From assembly GCF_003955735.1 (NCBI RefSeq), contig NZ_CP034464.1, forward strand, positions 1,550,001 through 1,614,000: a stretch of DNA of 64,000 nucleotides. The letters run 5' to 3'. Under the pieces are notes generated by a model, which had not been told where the DNA came from, searched no databases, and saw only the letters and a list, made by a program, of their open reading frames with translations. Positions 56,436-64,000 of the stretch are shown here, in pieces. This stretch comes from Undibacterium parvum. Its GTDB lineage: Bacteria > Pseudomonadota > Gammaproteobacteria > Burkholderiales > Burkholderiaceae_D. Position 1 is the stretch's first letter, and the number at the start of each line of letters is the position of its first letter. The position numbers were made by a program, and so were the translations under genes.

Positions 56436-57173
56436 ATGATCAAACAAATCCTCGTTTCTAGCTTACTTCTCTTCTTTTCAACCCTGTCCCTCGCAGTACA
56501 AGAATTTTCGGAATGCCGCCACCTGTTTGTCAACGGTAGCGCGCCAGTGATGCCCGCAGCGCCCGACTTGCAACTGCGCGCGCTGTGCTTCTCCTCTTTT
56601 GCCGTCCTGCATTCTGGCAAAAGCCGCACGCCCGTGTATGTGGCTGAGCGTCTGAATAAAGAAACCCTGACCGAGGCCAAAGAGAATAAACGCACCAATC
56701 ATTTCTTTTCAGATGCGCGTCTACCCCGCTCAGAACGGGCCGAGCTGGAAGACTTTAAAGGCTCGGGTTACGATCGCGGCCACATGGCGCCGGCTGCCGA
56801 CATGGCCACCAGCGTCGCCATGTCCCAGAGTTTTTCGCTCGCCAACATGGTGCCGCAAGCGCCCGAGAACAATCGTAAAGCATGGGCCAGCATAGAAAAA
56901 GCCACGCGTAAATACGTGATGCGCGCCAGCGGCGATGTGTATGTGATTACCGGTCCGGTGTTCGATAAACACCCGGAAAGCATAGGCCGCAACAAGGTCT
57001 GGGTACCGCGCCATCTGTTCAAGATGGTGTACGACCCTGCCACCCAGAAGTCCTGGGCCTACTGGCTAGAAAACACCGATGAAGCCAGACCGGGCAAGCC
57101 GATTAGCTATGCCCAATTAGTCGAGCGTACCGGTATCAATTTTATGCCGGGGCCATCTAGGCAGACACAATAA
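56436..57173 (+). CDS. Secreted DNA/RNA non-specific endonuclease
   Basis: A 245-residue exported nuclease of the Serratia/NucA type. A signal peptide (about 1-20, FSTLSLAVQ) is followed by the beta-beta-alpha-metal active site SGYDRGHMAPAADM with the catalytic His, and MVPQAPENNRKAW with the metal Asn. The first Cys pair could form a disulphide in the mature protein. It would act in the periplasm or outside the cell on nucleic acids. No immunity gene lies beside it, so a toxin role is not indicated. It is divergent from metX. Confidence 0.93.
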   Translation: MIKQILVSSLLLFFSTLSLAVQEFSECRHLFVNGSAPVMPAAPDLQLRALCFSSFAVLHSGKSRTPVYVAERLNKETLTEAKENKRTNHFFSDARLPRSERAELEDFKGSGYDRGHMAPAADMATSVAMSQSFSLANMVPQAPENNRKAWASIEKATRKYVMRASGDVYVITGPVFDKHPESIGRNKVWVPRHLFKMVYDPATQKSWAYWLENTDEARPGKPISYAQLVERTGINFMPGPSRQTQ

Positions 57174-57306
57174 AGTTCAAAAACAAAATAGGTGCAAGCC
57201 CAACGCGCAGTATCCATGCGGGTTTGCGGGCAGATAGGCTGGACAGGCGCATGGAATATGCGCGCTGGCCTTGCCTTAAAATTAGTCTAAAACGACGCTA
57301 CCAGAT

Positions 57307-59073
57307 TCAGTGTAAGGTGCTACCGACACTGGCTAATTGCTGCAAACATTCCTGTATCACTAGCGGGTCGTAGCTACGTAGGATTTTCTTGATGTGCACT
57401 TGCAGGCTTTCTATATTGGTCGTGAGTATCGCCTGCTTCACCTCTGGTAGCAAGGCAGCCGGCATCGACAACTCGCGGAAGCCCATGCCTATCAGCAGCC
57501 GGGTCAGGCGTACATCGCCCGCCATACCGCCGCAAATCGCCACCGGTATTTCAGCCTTATCGGCGGCACTAACCGTCATGTGCAGCAATTGCAAAATAGC
57601 CGGATGGGTGTCGCTATACAGATGCGCCACTTCGTGGTCGGCGCGGTCGATGGCCAGCGTGTACTGGATCAAATCATTGGTACCTATCGACAAAAAATCG
57701 AGTTTTTTAACGAACATAGGCAGACTCAACGCAGCCGCCGGCACCTCTATCATGGCACCGATCTTGATCTTGCTGTCAAACGCGATCTCTGCCAGCGCCA
57801 GCTCAGACTTGGCTTGCTGTATCATCGCCAACGACTGATCGATCTCAAACGAATGAGCGATCATGGGCAGCAAAATATGCACTTCGCCAAAGGCCGAGGC
57901 GCGCAAAATAGCCTTGAGCTGGGTTAGGAAAATCTGCGGCTCTTGCAGGCAATAACGTATCGCGCGCAAACCCAAGGCCGGATTGAGGATATTTTGCTCG
58001 CTGCTATCAAGAGGTTTATCGGCACCGACGTCAAGCGTACGTATCGTCACCGGACGTCCTTTCATCGCCACCACCGCGTCGCGATAGGCAACAAATTGCT
58101 CTTCTTCGGTCGGCAATTTATGCTCGTGACCGGTACGCCCCATGAATAAAAATTCAGAGCGAAACAGGCCAACGCCGTTGGCACCGGCTTCCAGCGCGGC
58201 CTGTGCATCTTGCGGCAATTCTATATTCGCCAGCAGGCTAATTTCTATGCCATCGAGTGTCACCGCCTGGGTTTTTTTCAGTCGATTGAGTTTTTTTCTG
58301 GCCTTCAGCAGGATCGCCTGTCTATCCCTATATTGACTAATCACCAATGCCGATGGTGCCACGATCACCACGCCAGCATCGCTATCAATGATCAGCCAGT
58401 CATCTTGCATAATTAGGCGTGAGGCATTGCCCATCCCGACCACGGCTGGGATACCGAGGCTGCGCGAAACAATCGCCGTGTGCGAATTTTGCCCGCCTTC
58501 ATCAGTCACAAAACCGGTGAAGGCGACGTTACGAAACTGCATCATGTCGGCGGGTGAAATATCCCTGGCCACCACGATCATATTGGCATTGCTCTCATCG
58601 ACCCCGACGGCGCGCGGTAAGTCATGCGCACTGCCAGTCAACACTTTCAAGACCCGATCGGCGACCTGCTGAATATCGGCTTTACGCTCGCGCAGATATT
58701 CGTCTTCGATTTCATCAAACTGCGCCGACAGCACATCGATCTGCGTCACCAGCGCCCATTCGGCGTTGTAATGGCGGCTGCGGATAATATCCAGCGGTTC
58801 TTCGCAGATCATAGGGTCGGACAAGATCAGGGCATGCACATCGAGGAAGGCGCCTAATTCAGTTGGCGCGTCTGGCGGCAAATCCGACCAGATCGCTTGT
58901 AAATCCCTTTGAACCTTGGCGATCGCCTCTTGCAGTCGCTGCACTTCTGCTTCGACTTGCTCTTGTCCAATCAGGTAATGCTGTACGTCTAAGGCTGCGG
59001 GATGCAGCAGATGGGCGCGACCGATGGCGATGCCGCGCGAGATGGGAATGCCTTGCAGTGTGAATGAAGCCAT
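57307..59073 (-). CDS. ptsI: PEP-protein phosphotransferase (enzyme I)
   Basis: A 588-residue enzyme I: swivelling His domain with GGQNSHTAIVSRSLGIPAVV (phospho-His), and the PEP-binding barrel with GANGVGLFRSEFLFMGR, FLSIGTNDLIQYTLAIDRAD and PVAICGGMAGD (catalytic Cys region). It passes phosphate from PEP to HPr. A sound agga-type ribosome site precedes ATG 59073. It is the last gene of an EIIA-HPr-EI set without any sugar-specific EIIB/EIIC in view, as in regulatory PTS systems of betaproteobacteria. Confidence 0.96.
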   Translation of the reverse strand: MASFTLQGIPISRGIAIGRAHLLHPAALDVQHYLIGQEQVEAEVQRLQEAIAKVQRDLQAIWSDLPPDAPTELGAFLDVHALILSDPMICEEPLDIIRSRHYNAEWALVTQIDVLSAQFDEIEDEYLRERKADIQQVADRVLKVLTGSAHDLPRAVGVDESNANMIVVARDISPADMMQFRNVAFTGFVTDEGGQNSHTAIVSRSLGIPAVVGMGNASRLIMQDDWLIIDSDAGVVIVAPSALVISQYRDRQAILLKARKKLNRLKKTQAVTLDGIEISLLANIELPQDAQAALEAGANGVGLFRSEFLFMGRTGHEHKLPTEEEQFVAYRDAVVAMKGRPVTIRTLDVGADKPLDSSEQNILNPALGLRAIRYCLQEPQIFLTQLKAILRASAFGEVHILLPMIAHSFEIDQSLAMIQQAKSELALAEIAFDSKIKIGAMIEVPAAALSLPMFVKKLDFLSIGTNDLIQYTLAIDRADHEVAHLYSDTHPAILQLLHMTVSAADKAEIPVAICGGMAGDVRLTRLLIGMGFRELSMPAALLPEVKQAILTTNIESLQVHIKKILRSYDPLVIQECLQQLASVGSTLH

Positions 59074-59264
59074 GCTGTGTCCCTGTATTTTTAAGCGAGC
59101 AAAACGAGCCTTGCATCTAACACGGTCATTTTGATGCCGTTTTTATTTTAATTGTGCTGCTGGTCTGTTGCTTGTCTTTTTCTTGTCTGTCGCTAACAGC
59201 GAGAATTGCCTCAGCTTAGCGCCGCGCTGCCCACCACGCAGTCGGCTTGCCAGCCTTACTGAGC

Positions 59265-59534
59265 TTACTCGCCTTCGCCAAACCGGTCATTAATCAGAGC
59301 CAAGATCGCGTCGAAGCATTCTTGTTCGTCGACCCCATTGGTCTCGAGCAGCACTTTACTGCCCTTGCCTGCCGCCAGCATCATCACACCCATGATGGAT
59401 TTGCCGTTGACGCGACGACTATTGCGCGTCAGCCAGACTTCACATTTAAATTTGCCGCCTAACTGGGTTAGTTTGGCCGAGGCGCGCGCGTGCAAACCGA
59501 GTTTATTGATGATTTCTATGTCTTGCTGGATCAT
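59265..59534 (-). CDS. ptsH: Phosphocarrier protein HPr
   Basis: An 89-residue HPr. The active His is in NKLGLHARASAKLTQL; the Ser corresponding to the kinase site is in NGKSIMGVMML. Length and layout are standard. It receives phosphate from PtsI, encoded downstream, and would pass it to the EIIA encoded 48 bp upstream. Confidence 0.96.
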   Translation of the reverse strand: MIQQDIEIINKLGLHARASAKLTQLGGKFKCEVWLTRNSRRVNGKSIMGVMMLAAGKGSKVLLETNGVDEQECFDAILALINDRFGEGE

Positions 59535-59582
59535 ACCTAATTCACTTTTCTATAAAATTTATTCAGCGGGCGCGCGCTCAAG

Positions 59583-59987
59583 TCAATTCGCCACGCGTAC
59601 CCGATTATCGATGCGCATCGCGCCATTCTGGCCACCCGTCAGCGCCATTTCGACCACCACATCCAGCGTATCCTGGCGGTAGGTAATGGCTCTTAATAAC
59701 ATAGGCAAACTGATGCCGGCAATCACCGCCACCTGATCGGGCTCGCCTAACTGGCGGCAGCAATTAGACGGTGTGCCGCCCATCACATCGGTAATTACCA
59801 AGACCCCCGAACCCTGATTGAGGCGCGCTACTGCGGCACGCGCCAGGCTGTGCACTTCGTCGATATTTTGATCAGCGATGACATCAATGGCTTCAAAATG
59901 TTCAGGCATGCCACGAAACACGTGCGCCGCCGCTTGCAAAAAAGCCGCCCCCAAAGGCGCGTGTGTCATCAATAATATCCCGACCAT
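59583..59987 (-). CDS. Mannose-family PTS EIIA component
   Basis: A 134-residue EIIA of the mannose/sorbose superfamily: VGILLMTHAPLGAAFLQAA with the phospho-His, then VLVITDVMGGTPSNCCRQL. No EIIB, EIIC or EIID is nearby. In related bacteria this orphan EIIA with HPr and EI forms a phosphorelay with regulatory output. It follows gshB on the same strand across a 92-bp gap that contains a dispersed repeat. Confidence 0.92.
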   Translation of the reverse strand: MVGILLMTHAPLGAAFLQAAAHVFRGMPEHFEAIDVIADQNIDEVHSLARAAVARLNQGSGVLVITDVMGGTPSNCCRQLGEPDQVAVIAGISLPMLLRAITYRQDTLDVVVEMALTGGQNGAMRIDNRVRVAN

Positions 59988-60000
59988 ATTTTCATTTCCT

Positions 60001-60067
60001 AGGGAGTATAGGTAAAAACACTAGCACTCGCGCAATAAACACCTACGTAAAATAAAATACCCTACCC
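60001..60067. repeat. GGGAGTATC-family repeat, inverted orientation
   Basis: The ends are agggagtata (60001) and ataccctacccc (to 60067). On the minus strand the core reads gtgtttattgcgcgagtgct, matching the copy at 46938 at nearly every base. It lies between gshB and the EIIA gene, inside what could otherwise be one operon. Confidence 0.75.
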
Positions 60068-60079
60068 CAGTATTACAGA

Positions 60080-61021
60080 CTAGACGGAGCCCGCTTCGAG
60101 TGCATCAATAAACATAGCAGCCACGTCAAAACCGGTTTGCTGGCTAATCTCCTGGAAACAAGTCGGGCTAGTCACATTCACTTCGGTCAGACAATTTCCA
60201 ATTACATCTAATCCTACCAGCAACAGACCGCGCTGGTGCAAGATGGGCGCCAAAGTCTGTGCAATCTCAAGATCACGCGTGCTTAATTCTTGCGCCACAC
60301 CGACCCCGCCCGCCGCCAGATTGCCGCGCACTTCGCCATTTTGCGGTATCCGCGCCAAAGCAAACGGCACCACTTTGCCAGCAATCAGCAAGATACGCTT
60401 ATCACCATCGACGATTTCAGGAATATAACGCTGCACCATGATGGTACGGCTGCCGTTCAGAGTCAGGGTCTCAATCACCGAACCGAGATTCATGCCATCT
60501 TCGCGGATACGAAATATCCCCGCGCCGCCCATACCGTCCAGAGGTTTTAGTATGATGTCCTGATGCTGACCATGGAAAGCGCGGATACGTTGCTCATCAC
60601 GCGTCACCAGAGTCGGCGTGGTGAATTGGCTAAACTGGGCGATACTGAGTTTTTCGTTGTGATTGCGGATCGCCGCTGGCTTGTTGTAGACCCGCGCGCC
60701 CTGCTGCTCCGCCAGTTCCAGCAGATAGGTGGCGTAGATGTATTCCATGTCAAACGGCGGATCTTTGCGCTGCAATACCGCATCAAAATCGCTCAGACGC
60801 AGCGAACTGGCGGCCTCCAGCCGATACCAGTCTTGACTATCACCAGTCAGTATCACCTGGCTAATCTGCGCCACCACCACACCGCTCTCCAGCGCCATGT
60901 GCTCAGGCCCAAAAGCATAGATACTGTGGCCGCGTTTGACCGCCTCGCGCATCATGGCAAAAGTGGTGTCTTTGTAAATCTTAAAATGCGACAGCGGGTC
61001 GGTCAGAAAGGCGATTTTCAT
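60080..61021 (-). CDS. gshB: Glutathione synthetase
   Basis: A 313-residue ATP-grasp enzyme that adds glycine to gamma-glutamylcysteine. The N-terminus MKIAFLTDPLSHFKIYKDTT, ILKPLDGMGGAGIFRI (ATP-grasp loop) and LTEVNVTSPTCFQEI (Mg-binding and substrate residues) are clear. It follows gshA by 33 bp on the same strand, giving the two-step glutathione path. Confidence 0.97.
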   Translation of the reverse strand: MKIAFLTDPLSHFKIYKDTTFAMMREAVKRGHSIYAFGPEHMALESGVVVAQISQVILTGDSQDWYRLEAASSLRLSDFDAVLQRKDPPFDMEYIYATYLLELAEQQGARVYNKPAAIRNHNEKLSIAQFSQFTTPTLVTRDEQRIRAFHGQHQDIILKPLDGMGGAGIFRIREDGMNLGSVIETLTLNGSRTIMVQRYIPEIVDGDKRILLIAGKVVPFALARIPQNGEVRGNLAAGGVGVAQELSTRDLEIAQTLAPILHQRGLLLVGLDVIGNCLTEVNVTSPTCFQEISQQTGFDVAAMFIDALEAGSV

Positions 61022-61054
61022 GAGGAAGACAATCTAAAGTAAGCGGAGATTATT

Positions 61055-62353
61055 TTAATAAATTTCTGGATTCGGGTCGGTCTTTTCCAATTCCAGTGAG
61101 GCGGCCAATAAAGCCAGACGCGCTACTACACCGTATAAATAAAAGCGGTTAGGTGCCGCAGTGCCTGGTTTGGCGCGCATGTCCGGCACTGCATGCTGAT
61201 GCGCGAACGCCAAGGGTACGAAATGCATGCCAGGCGAATTTAGATTTTCATCGACACGGCGGCCTTCATGCACGCGGTAAAAACCACCGACCACATAGCG
61301 GTCTATCATGTAGACCACCGGTTCGGCCACGGCATCATTGATTTGCTCGAAGGTGTACACGCCTTCTTGCACAATCACATCGCGGATCGCCTTGCCGTCT
61401 TTAGTGACGGCCATCTTATCGCGTTGTTCTTCGGTCAGATTGCGTACTTCTTTAGAATCACGCACCGTGAGTATTCCCATGCCGTAGGTGCCGGCATCGG
61501 CCTTGACGATCACGAAGGGTTTATCTTTGATACCGTATTCTTTATATTTTTTACGGATCTTCGCCAGCAAAGTATCGATGGTGGCGACCAGCGCATCTTC
61601 GCCAGTGCGCTCATGAAAATTCACACCGCTACATTTGGCAAAAAATGGATTCAGCAACCAAGGGTCGATGTCGACCATCTTGGAAAACTTTTTTACCACA
61701 TCATCGTAAGACGAAAAGTGATTACTCTTGCGACGCATGGCCCAACCCGCGTGCAAAGGCGGCAACAGGGTTTGCTCGTTCAGATTTTCCAGAATAGAGG
61801 GTATCCCGGCCGATAAATCATTGTTCAGCAAAATCGTGCAAGGATCGAAATTCTTCAGACCTAGACGACGGCCATTGGGCGAGCGTAGCAAAGGCTCCAG
61901 AGTCAACTGCGTGCCGTCCGGTAAATTAATATTAGTCGGCTCCTTGATGCTTTCATCCAGGGTACCGAGACGCACGTTCAGACCGGTTTGGCGGAAAATT
62001 TGCATCTGCCTTGCGATGTTTTGCAGATAAAAAGCATTGCGTGTCTGCACCTCGGGTATCAGCAAGAGGTTTTTAGCATCCGGGCAATATTTTTCTATGG
62101 CAGCCATCGCGGCCTGCACCGCCAAAGGCAGCATTTCTGGCGCGAGATTATTAAACCCGCCAGGAAACAGATTGGTATCGACCGGCGCCAGCTTAAAACC
62201 GGCATTGCGTAAATCGACCGAGCAATAGAAAGGCGGGGTGTGCTCTTGCCATTCGAGCCGGAACCAACGCTCAATTGCTGGCGTTGCCTCCAATATCTTT
62301 TTTTCAAGATCAAGTAGCGGCCCGTTGAGGGCGGTAACCAGATGCGGAACCAT
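61055..62353 (-). CDS. gshA: Glutamate-cysteine ligase
   Basis: A 432-residue enzyme of the proteobacterial GshA group, distinct from E. coli GshA in length and sequence. Landmarks are RWFRLEWQEHTPPFYCSVDL, INLPDGTQLTLEPLL and FVIVKADAGTYGMGILTV. It makes gamma-glutamylcysteine. It heads the run gshA-gshB-EIIA-ptsH-ptsI, an order I associate with Burkholderiales. The ATG at 62353 has an aagg site. Confidence 0.93.
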   Translation of the reverse strand: MVPHLVTALNGPLLDLEKKILEATPAIERWFRLEWQEHTPPFYCSVDLRNAGFKLAPVDTNLFPGGFNNLAPEMLPLAVQAAMAAIEKYCPDAKNLLLIPEVQTRNAFYLQNIARQMQIFRQTGLNVRLGTLDESIKEPTNINLPDGTQLTLEPLLRSPNGRRLGLKNFDPCTILLNNDLSAGIPSILENLNEQTLLPPLHAGWAMRRKSNHFSSYDDVVKKFSKMVDIDPWLLNPFFAKCSGVNFHERTGEDALVATIDTLLAKIRKKYKEYGIKDKPFVIVKADAGTYGMGILTVRDSKEVRNLTEEQRDKMAVTKDGKAIRDVIVQEGVYTFEQINDAVAEPVVYMIDRYVVGGFYRVHEGRRVDENLNSPGMHFVPLAFAHQHAVPDMRAKPGTAAPNRFYLYGVVARLALLAASLELEKTDPNPEIY

Positions 62354-62490
62354 AGTAGCCTTTATTATTGTGCATGCACGTGGCGCAGAACAGGCAGGAG
62401 GCTGGCCACGCTAACGGACGTTTAGACCCTCCTAGCTTGGGATGAATCAGCAAACTTCAAGCTAGGATCTGCCCGATACAGCGCTGGCAA

Positions 62491-62793
62491 TTAGAGCGAT
62501 TTACCCAACAGCGTGAAATGCTCAACCAGCGGAGGCGAGGCGAAGTAAGGGCCGACGATCGCACGCCATTCTAAAAAAGCCGGCGATTCGCGGAAATCTA
62601 TCGTATGGTTTTCCAAAGTTTCCCAAAAAATCATCAAGACATAGCGCTCAGGCGACTCTATGCCCTTATTTACTTTATAGCCACAAAAACCAGTCGCCTT
62701 GGTGATCACTTCATCCAGGCCGCGTTGTATCGCGATGTCAAATTCGGCTTGCTGGCCAGCGTGTATGCGTATGTCTGCGAGTTCAAGTATCAT
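62491..62793 (-). CDS. ABM-superfamily monooxygenase-like protein
   Basis: A 100-residue ferredoxin-like-fold protein of the antibiotic biosynthesis monooxygenase superfamily: ILELADIRIHAGQQAEFDIA, then YVLMIFWETLENHTIDFR and FLEWRAIVGPYFASPP. Such proteins act as dimers as small oxygenases or heme-degrading enzymes, but many have no known role. The start has agga 5 bases upstream. It is 55 bp after the AI-2E-type gene on the same strand. Confidence 0.88.
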   Translation of the reverse strand: MILELADIRIHAGQQAEFDIAIQRGLDEVITKATGFCGYKVNKGIESPERYVLMIFWETLENHTIDFRESPAFLEWRAIVGPYFASPPLVEHFTLLGKSL

Positions 62794-62847
62794 GATTTTC
62801 CTAAAATAAAGATGTCAATATTGGGGGATAAGAGATTATGCCATCTT

Positions 62848-63861
62848 TTAGACCAAATCCCGATTACTCAGCTCTTTCTTGATATAGGCATAAAACACCG
62901 GCGCGGCGGCCACGCCTGCCAGCCCAAACAAGGCCTCCATCACCAGGATAGCAGTGAGCAATTCCCAGGCTTTGGCATTGATTTGCGAGCCTATGATGCG
63001 CGCATTGAGAAAATATTCTAGCTTATGGATAATCACCATATACGCCAGCGAAATGGCCGCCATCTGTGGCGAGTGCGCCAGACTGACAATCACAATCACG
63101 GTATTGGAAATGATATTCCCAGCAACCGGGATCAAGCCGGCGAAAAAGGTGATGGCGATCATGCTCTTGGTGAGTGGCAAATGCACTCCTGCCAGTGGCA
63201 ACACGATGGCCAGATAAATACCCGTGAACAGCGTATTGATCAAAGAAATACGTACCTGGGCAAAAACCACTTTTTGAAACATCTCGACCAAGATAGTGAT
63301 CCGCTGGTGCAAGGCTGCGGCGAATACCCGATACTGCCTATTACTATTCACATCCTGCAAGGCCACCATACTGCCGATAATCATCCCTAGCAAAAGATGC
63401 ACGATAAGATGCCCCGCCTCTTGACTGAGCAACTTCGCCTCGCCAGAGTGCTCACGCAGCCAGTTAGAAAGCACGCCCTTCAAAGGATCTACCCCCTCCG
63501 GCAAGTAGGAACTCAATACACTGGGCAATTGACTGCGAGATGCCTCAATAATGGCCGCCATTTTCTCCAGCAAGCTCTGCATACTGCCAGCATCACTGCG
63601 AAAAAACACCAGGCAAGCCCAGATGCTGACGCTGATACTAGTAACGATTAAGCTCGATAAAAGGATCACGGCAATCATCCGCGCTTGCTTATTGTTGAAC
63701 TTTTTCTCTATGGTCGGGGTCAACAAATGCACTAGGGAATACACCAGCAAACCGGAATACAAGGCGACCAATAAACCCGCTTTCAGTACCAGCAATAAGG
63801 CCAGAGCGGCCAGCACATACGAAGCGAGGATTGCAGGGCTATTCTTAATCGTTGAACTCAT
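62848..63861 (-). CDS. AI-2E-family transporter
   Basis: A 337-residue membrane protein of the AI-2E/PerM family, about eight spans: LVALYSGLLVYSLVHLLTP near the start, the long soluble segment with QSLLEKMAAIIEASRSQL, then FAGLIPVAGNIISNTVIVIV and GLAGVAAAPVFYAYIKKEL. Members export small molecules or exchange ions; the name does not establish autoinducer transport. The ATG at 63861 is preferred to a GTG at 63873 because aggtg lies at useful spacing. Confidence 0.88.
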   Translation of the reverse strand: MSSTIKNSPAILASYVLAALALLLVLKAGLLVALYSGLLVYSLVHLLTPTIEKKFNNKQARMIAVILLSSLIVTSISVSIWACLVFFRSDAGSMQSLLEKMAAIIEASRSQLPSVLSSYLPEGVDPLKGVLSNWLREHSGEAKLLSQEAGHLIVHLLLGMIIGSMVALQDVNSNRQYRVFAAALHQRITILVEMFQKVVFAQVRISLINTLFTGIYLAIVLPLAGVHLPLTKSMIAITFFAGLIPVAGNIISNTVIVIVSLAHSPQMAAISLAYMVIIHKLEYFLNARIIGSQINAKAWELLTAILVMEALFGLAGVAAAPVFYAYIKKELSNRDLV

Positions 63862-63879
63862 GGGGAGATTCACCTGCGC

Positions 63880-63999
63880 TTAACGTAACAAACCATACAC
63901 AGCACCCAATAACAGCGTGACCGAGGCAAATGTCGCAATACTAAATCCAGCTGCTCGCTTGGCGGCTTCGCGGTAGTAGCTTAAGGCATACCAGATACG
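63880..63999 (-). CDS. C-terminal fragment of a small membrane protein
   Basis: The frame is open from the right edge to a TAA at 63880-63882, giving 39 residues: RIWYALSYYREAAKRAAGFS, then a hydrophobic span IATFASVTLLLGAVYGLLR. It ends 18 bp before the AI-2E-type gene start, which suggests cotranscription. The 5' part is outside the window and I cannot name the family. Confidence 0.5.
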   Translation of the reverse strand, partial: RIWYALSYYREAAKRAAGFSIATFASVTLLLGAVYGLLR

Positions 64000-64000
64000 G

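Noticed and set aside
57247..57263. GCGCAT-GGAAT-ATGCGC hairpin between the nuclease and ptsI as a terminator
   Set aside because: Short arms and no T-run on either side; kept out of the feature list.

Overview
The window reads as the chromosome of a betaproteobacterium, most likely Burkholderiales and close to the Oxalobacteraceae. The grounds are the gshA-gshB-EIIA-HPr-PtsI block, the overlapping metX-metW pair behind a SAM-II-type leader, a GatB/PyrE/ExoIII/AmpG core that looks typical of that group, moderate GC in the flanks, and several families of short palindromic intergenic repeats. No species can be named from this stretch.

Layout. 1-15.2 kb is core and signalling: the gatB 3' end, pyrE, a small exported repeat protein, a chemotaxis receptor, a B12-binding radical SAM protein, a CsoR-type repressor, a periplasmic binding protein next to a MASE1-PAS-PAS-GGDEF-EAL protein, a glycosyltransferase, a DyP peroxidase with a TonB-C-like exported protein, and a one-domain asparaginase. 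15.5-37.7 kb is a surface-polysaccharide locus. It holds rfbBDAC (dTDP-L-rhamnose), manC plus gmd-rmd (GDP-D-rhamnose), ugd plus UXS (UDP-xylose), several glycosyltransferases, GtrA/GtrB-like proteins, two large membrane proteins and a Wzx-type flippase. A broken Wzm-type ABC permease shows that an older ABC export route has been lost. A decayed IS30-type transposase fragment ends the locus.

38.0-45.9 kb is the most striking part. It holds UbiA-type polyprenyl-phosphate phosphoribosyltransferase, a divergent PAP2 phosphatase, DprE1, DprE2 and a GtrA protein. This is the set that makes polyprenylphosphoryl-beta-D-arabinofuranose for mycobacterial arabinan, with gtrA-dprE1 in the mycobacterial order. 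Two different multi-membrane-span proteins interleave with these genes. They share a 131-residue C-terminal domain (56 identities in an ungapped hand alignment) and are the best candidates for the arabinofuranosyltransferases. I infer that this bacterium places D-arabinofuranose on a surface glycan or protein.

46-64 kb returns to core genes: xthA, a TonB-dependent receptor with tandem LacI-type operators and a terminator before a 5'-nucleotidase, an M48 protease, AmpG, metW-metX with a strong promoter and SAM-II riboswitch, a secreted nuclease, the PTS phosphorelay, glutathione synthesis and an AI-2E-family membrane protein. Dispersed repeats (a GGGAGTATC-bounded family, and nested palindromes with a shared core but exchangeable arms) lie in many of the intergenic gaps.
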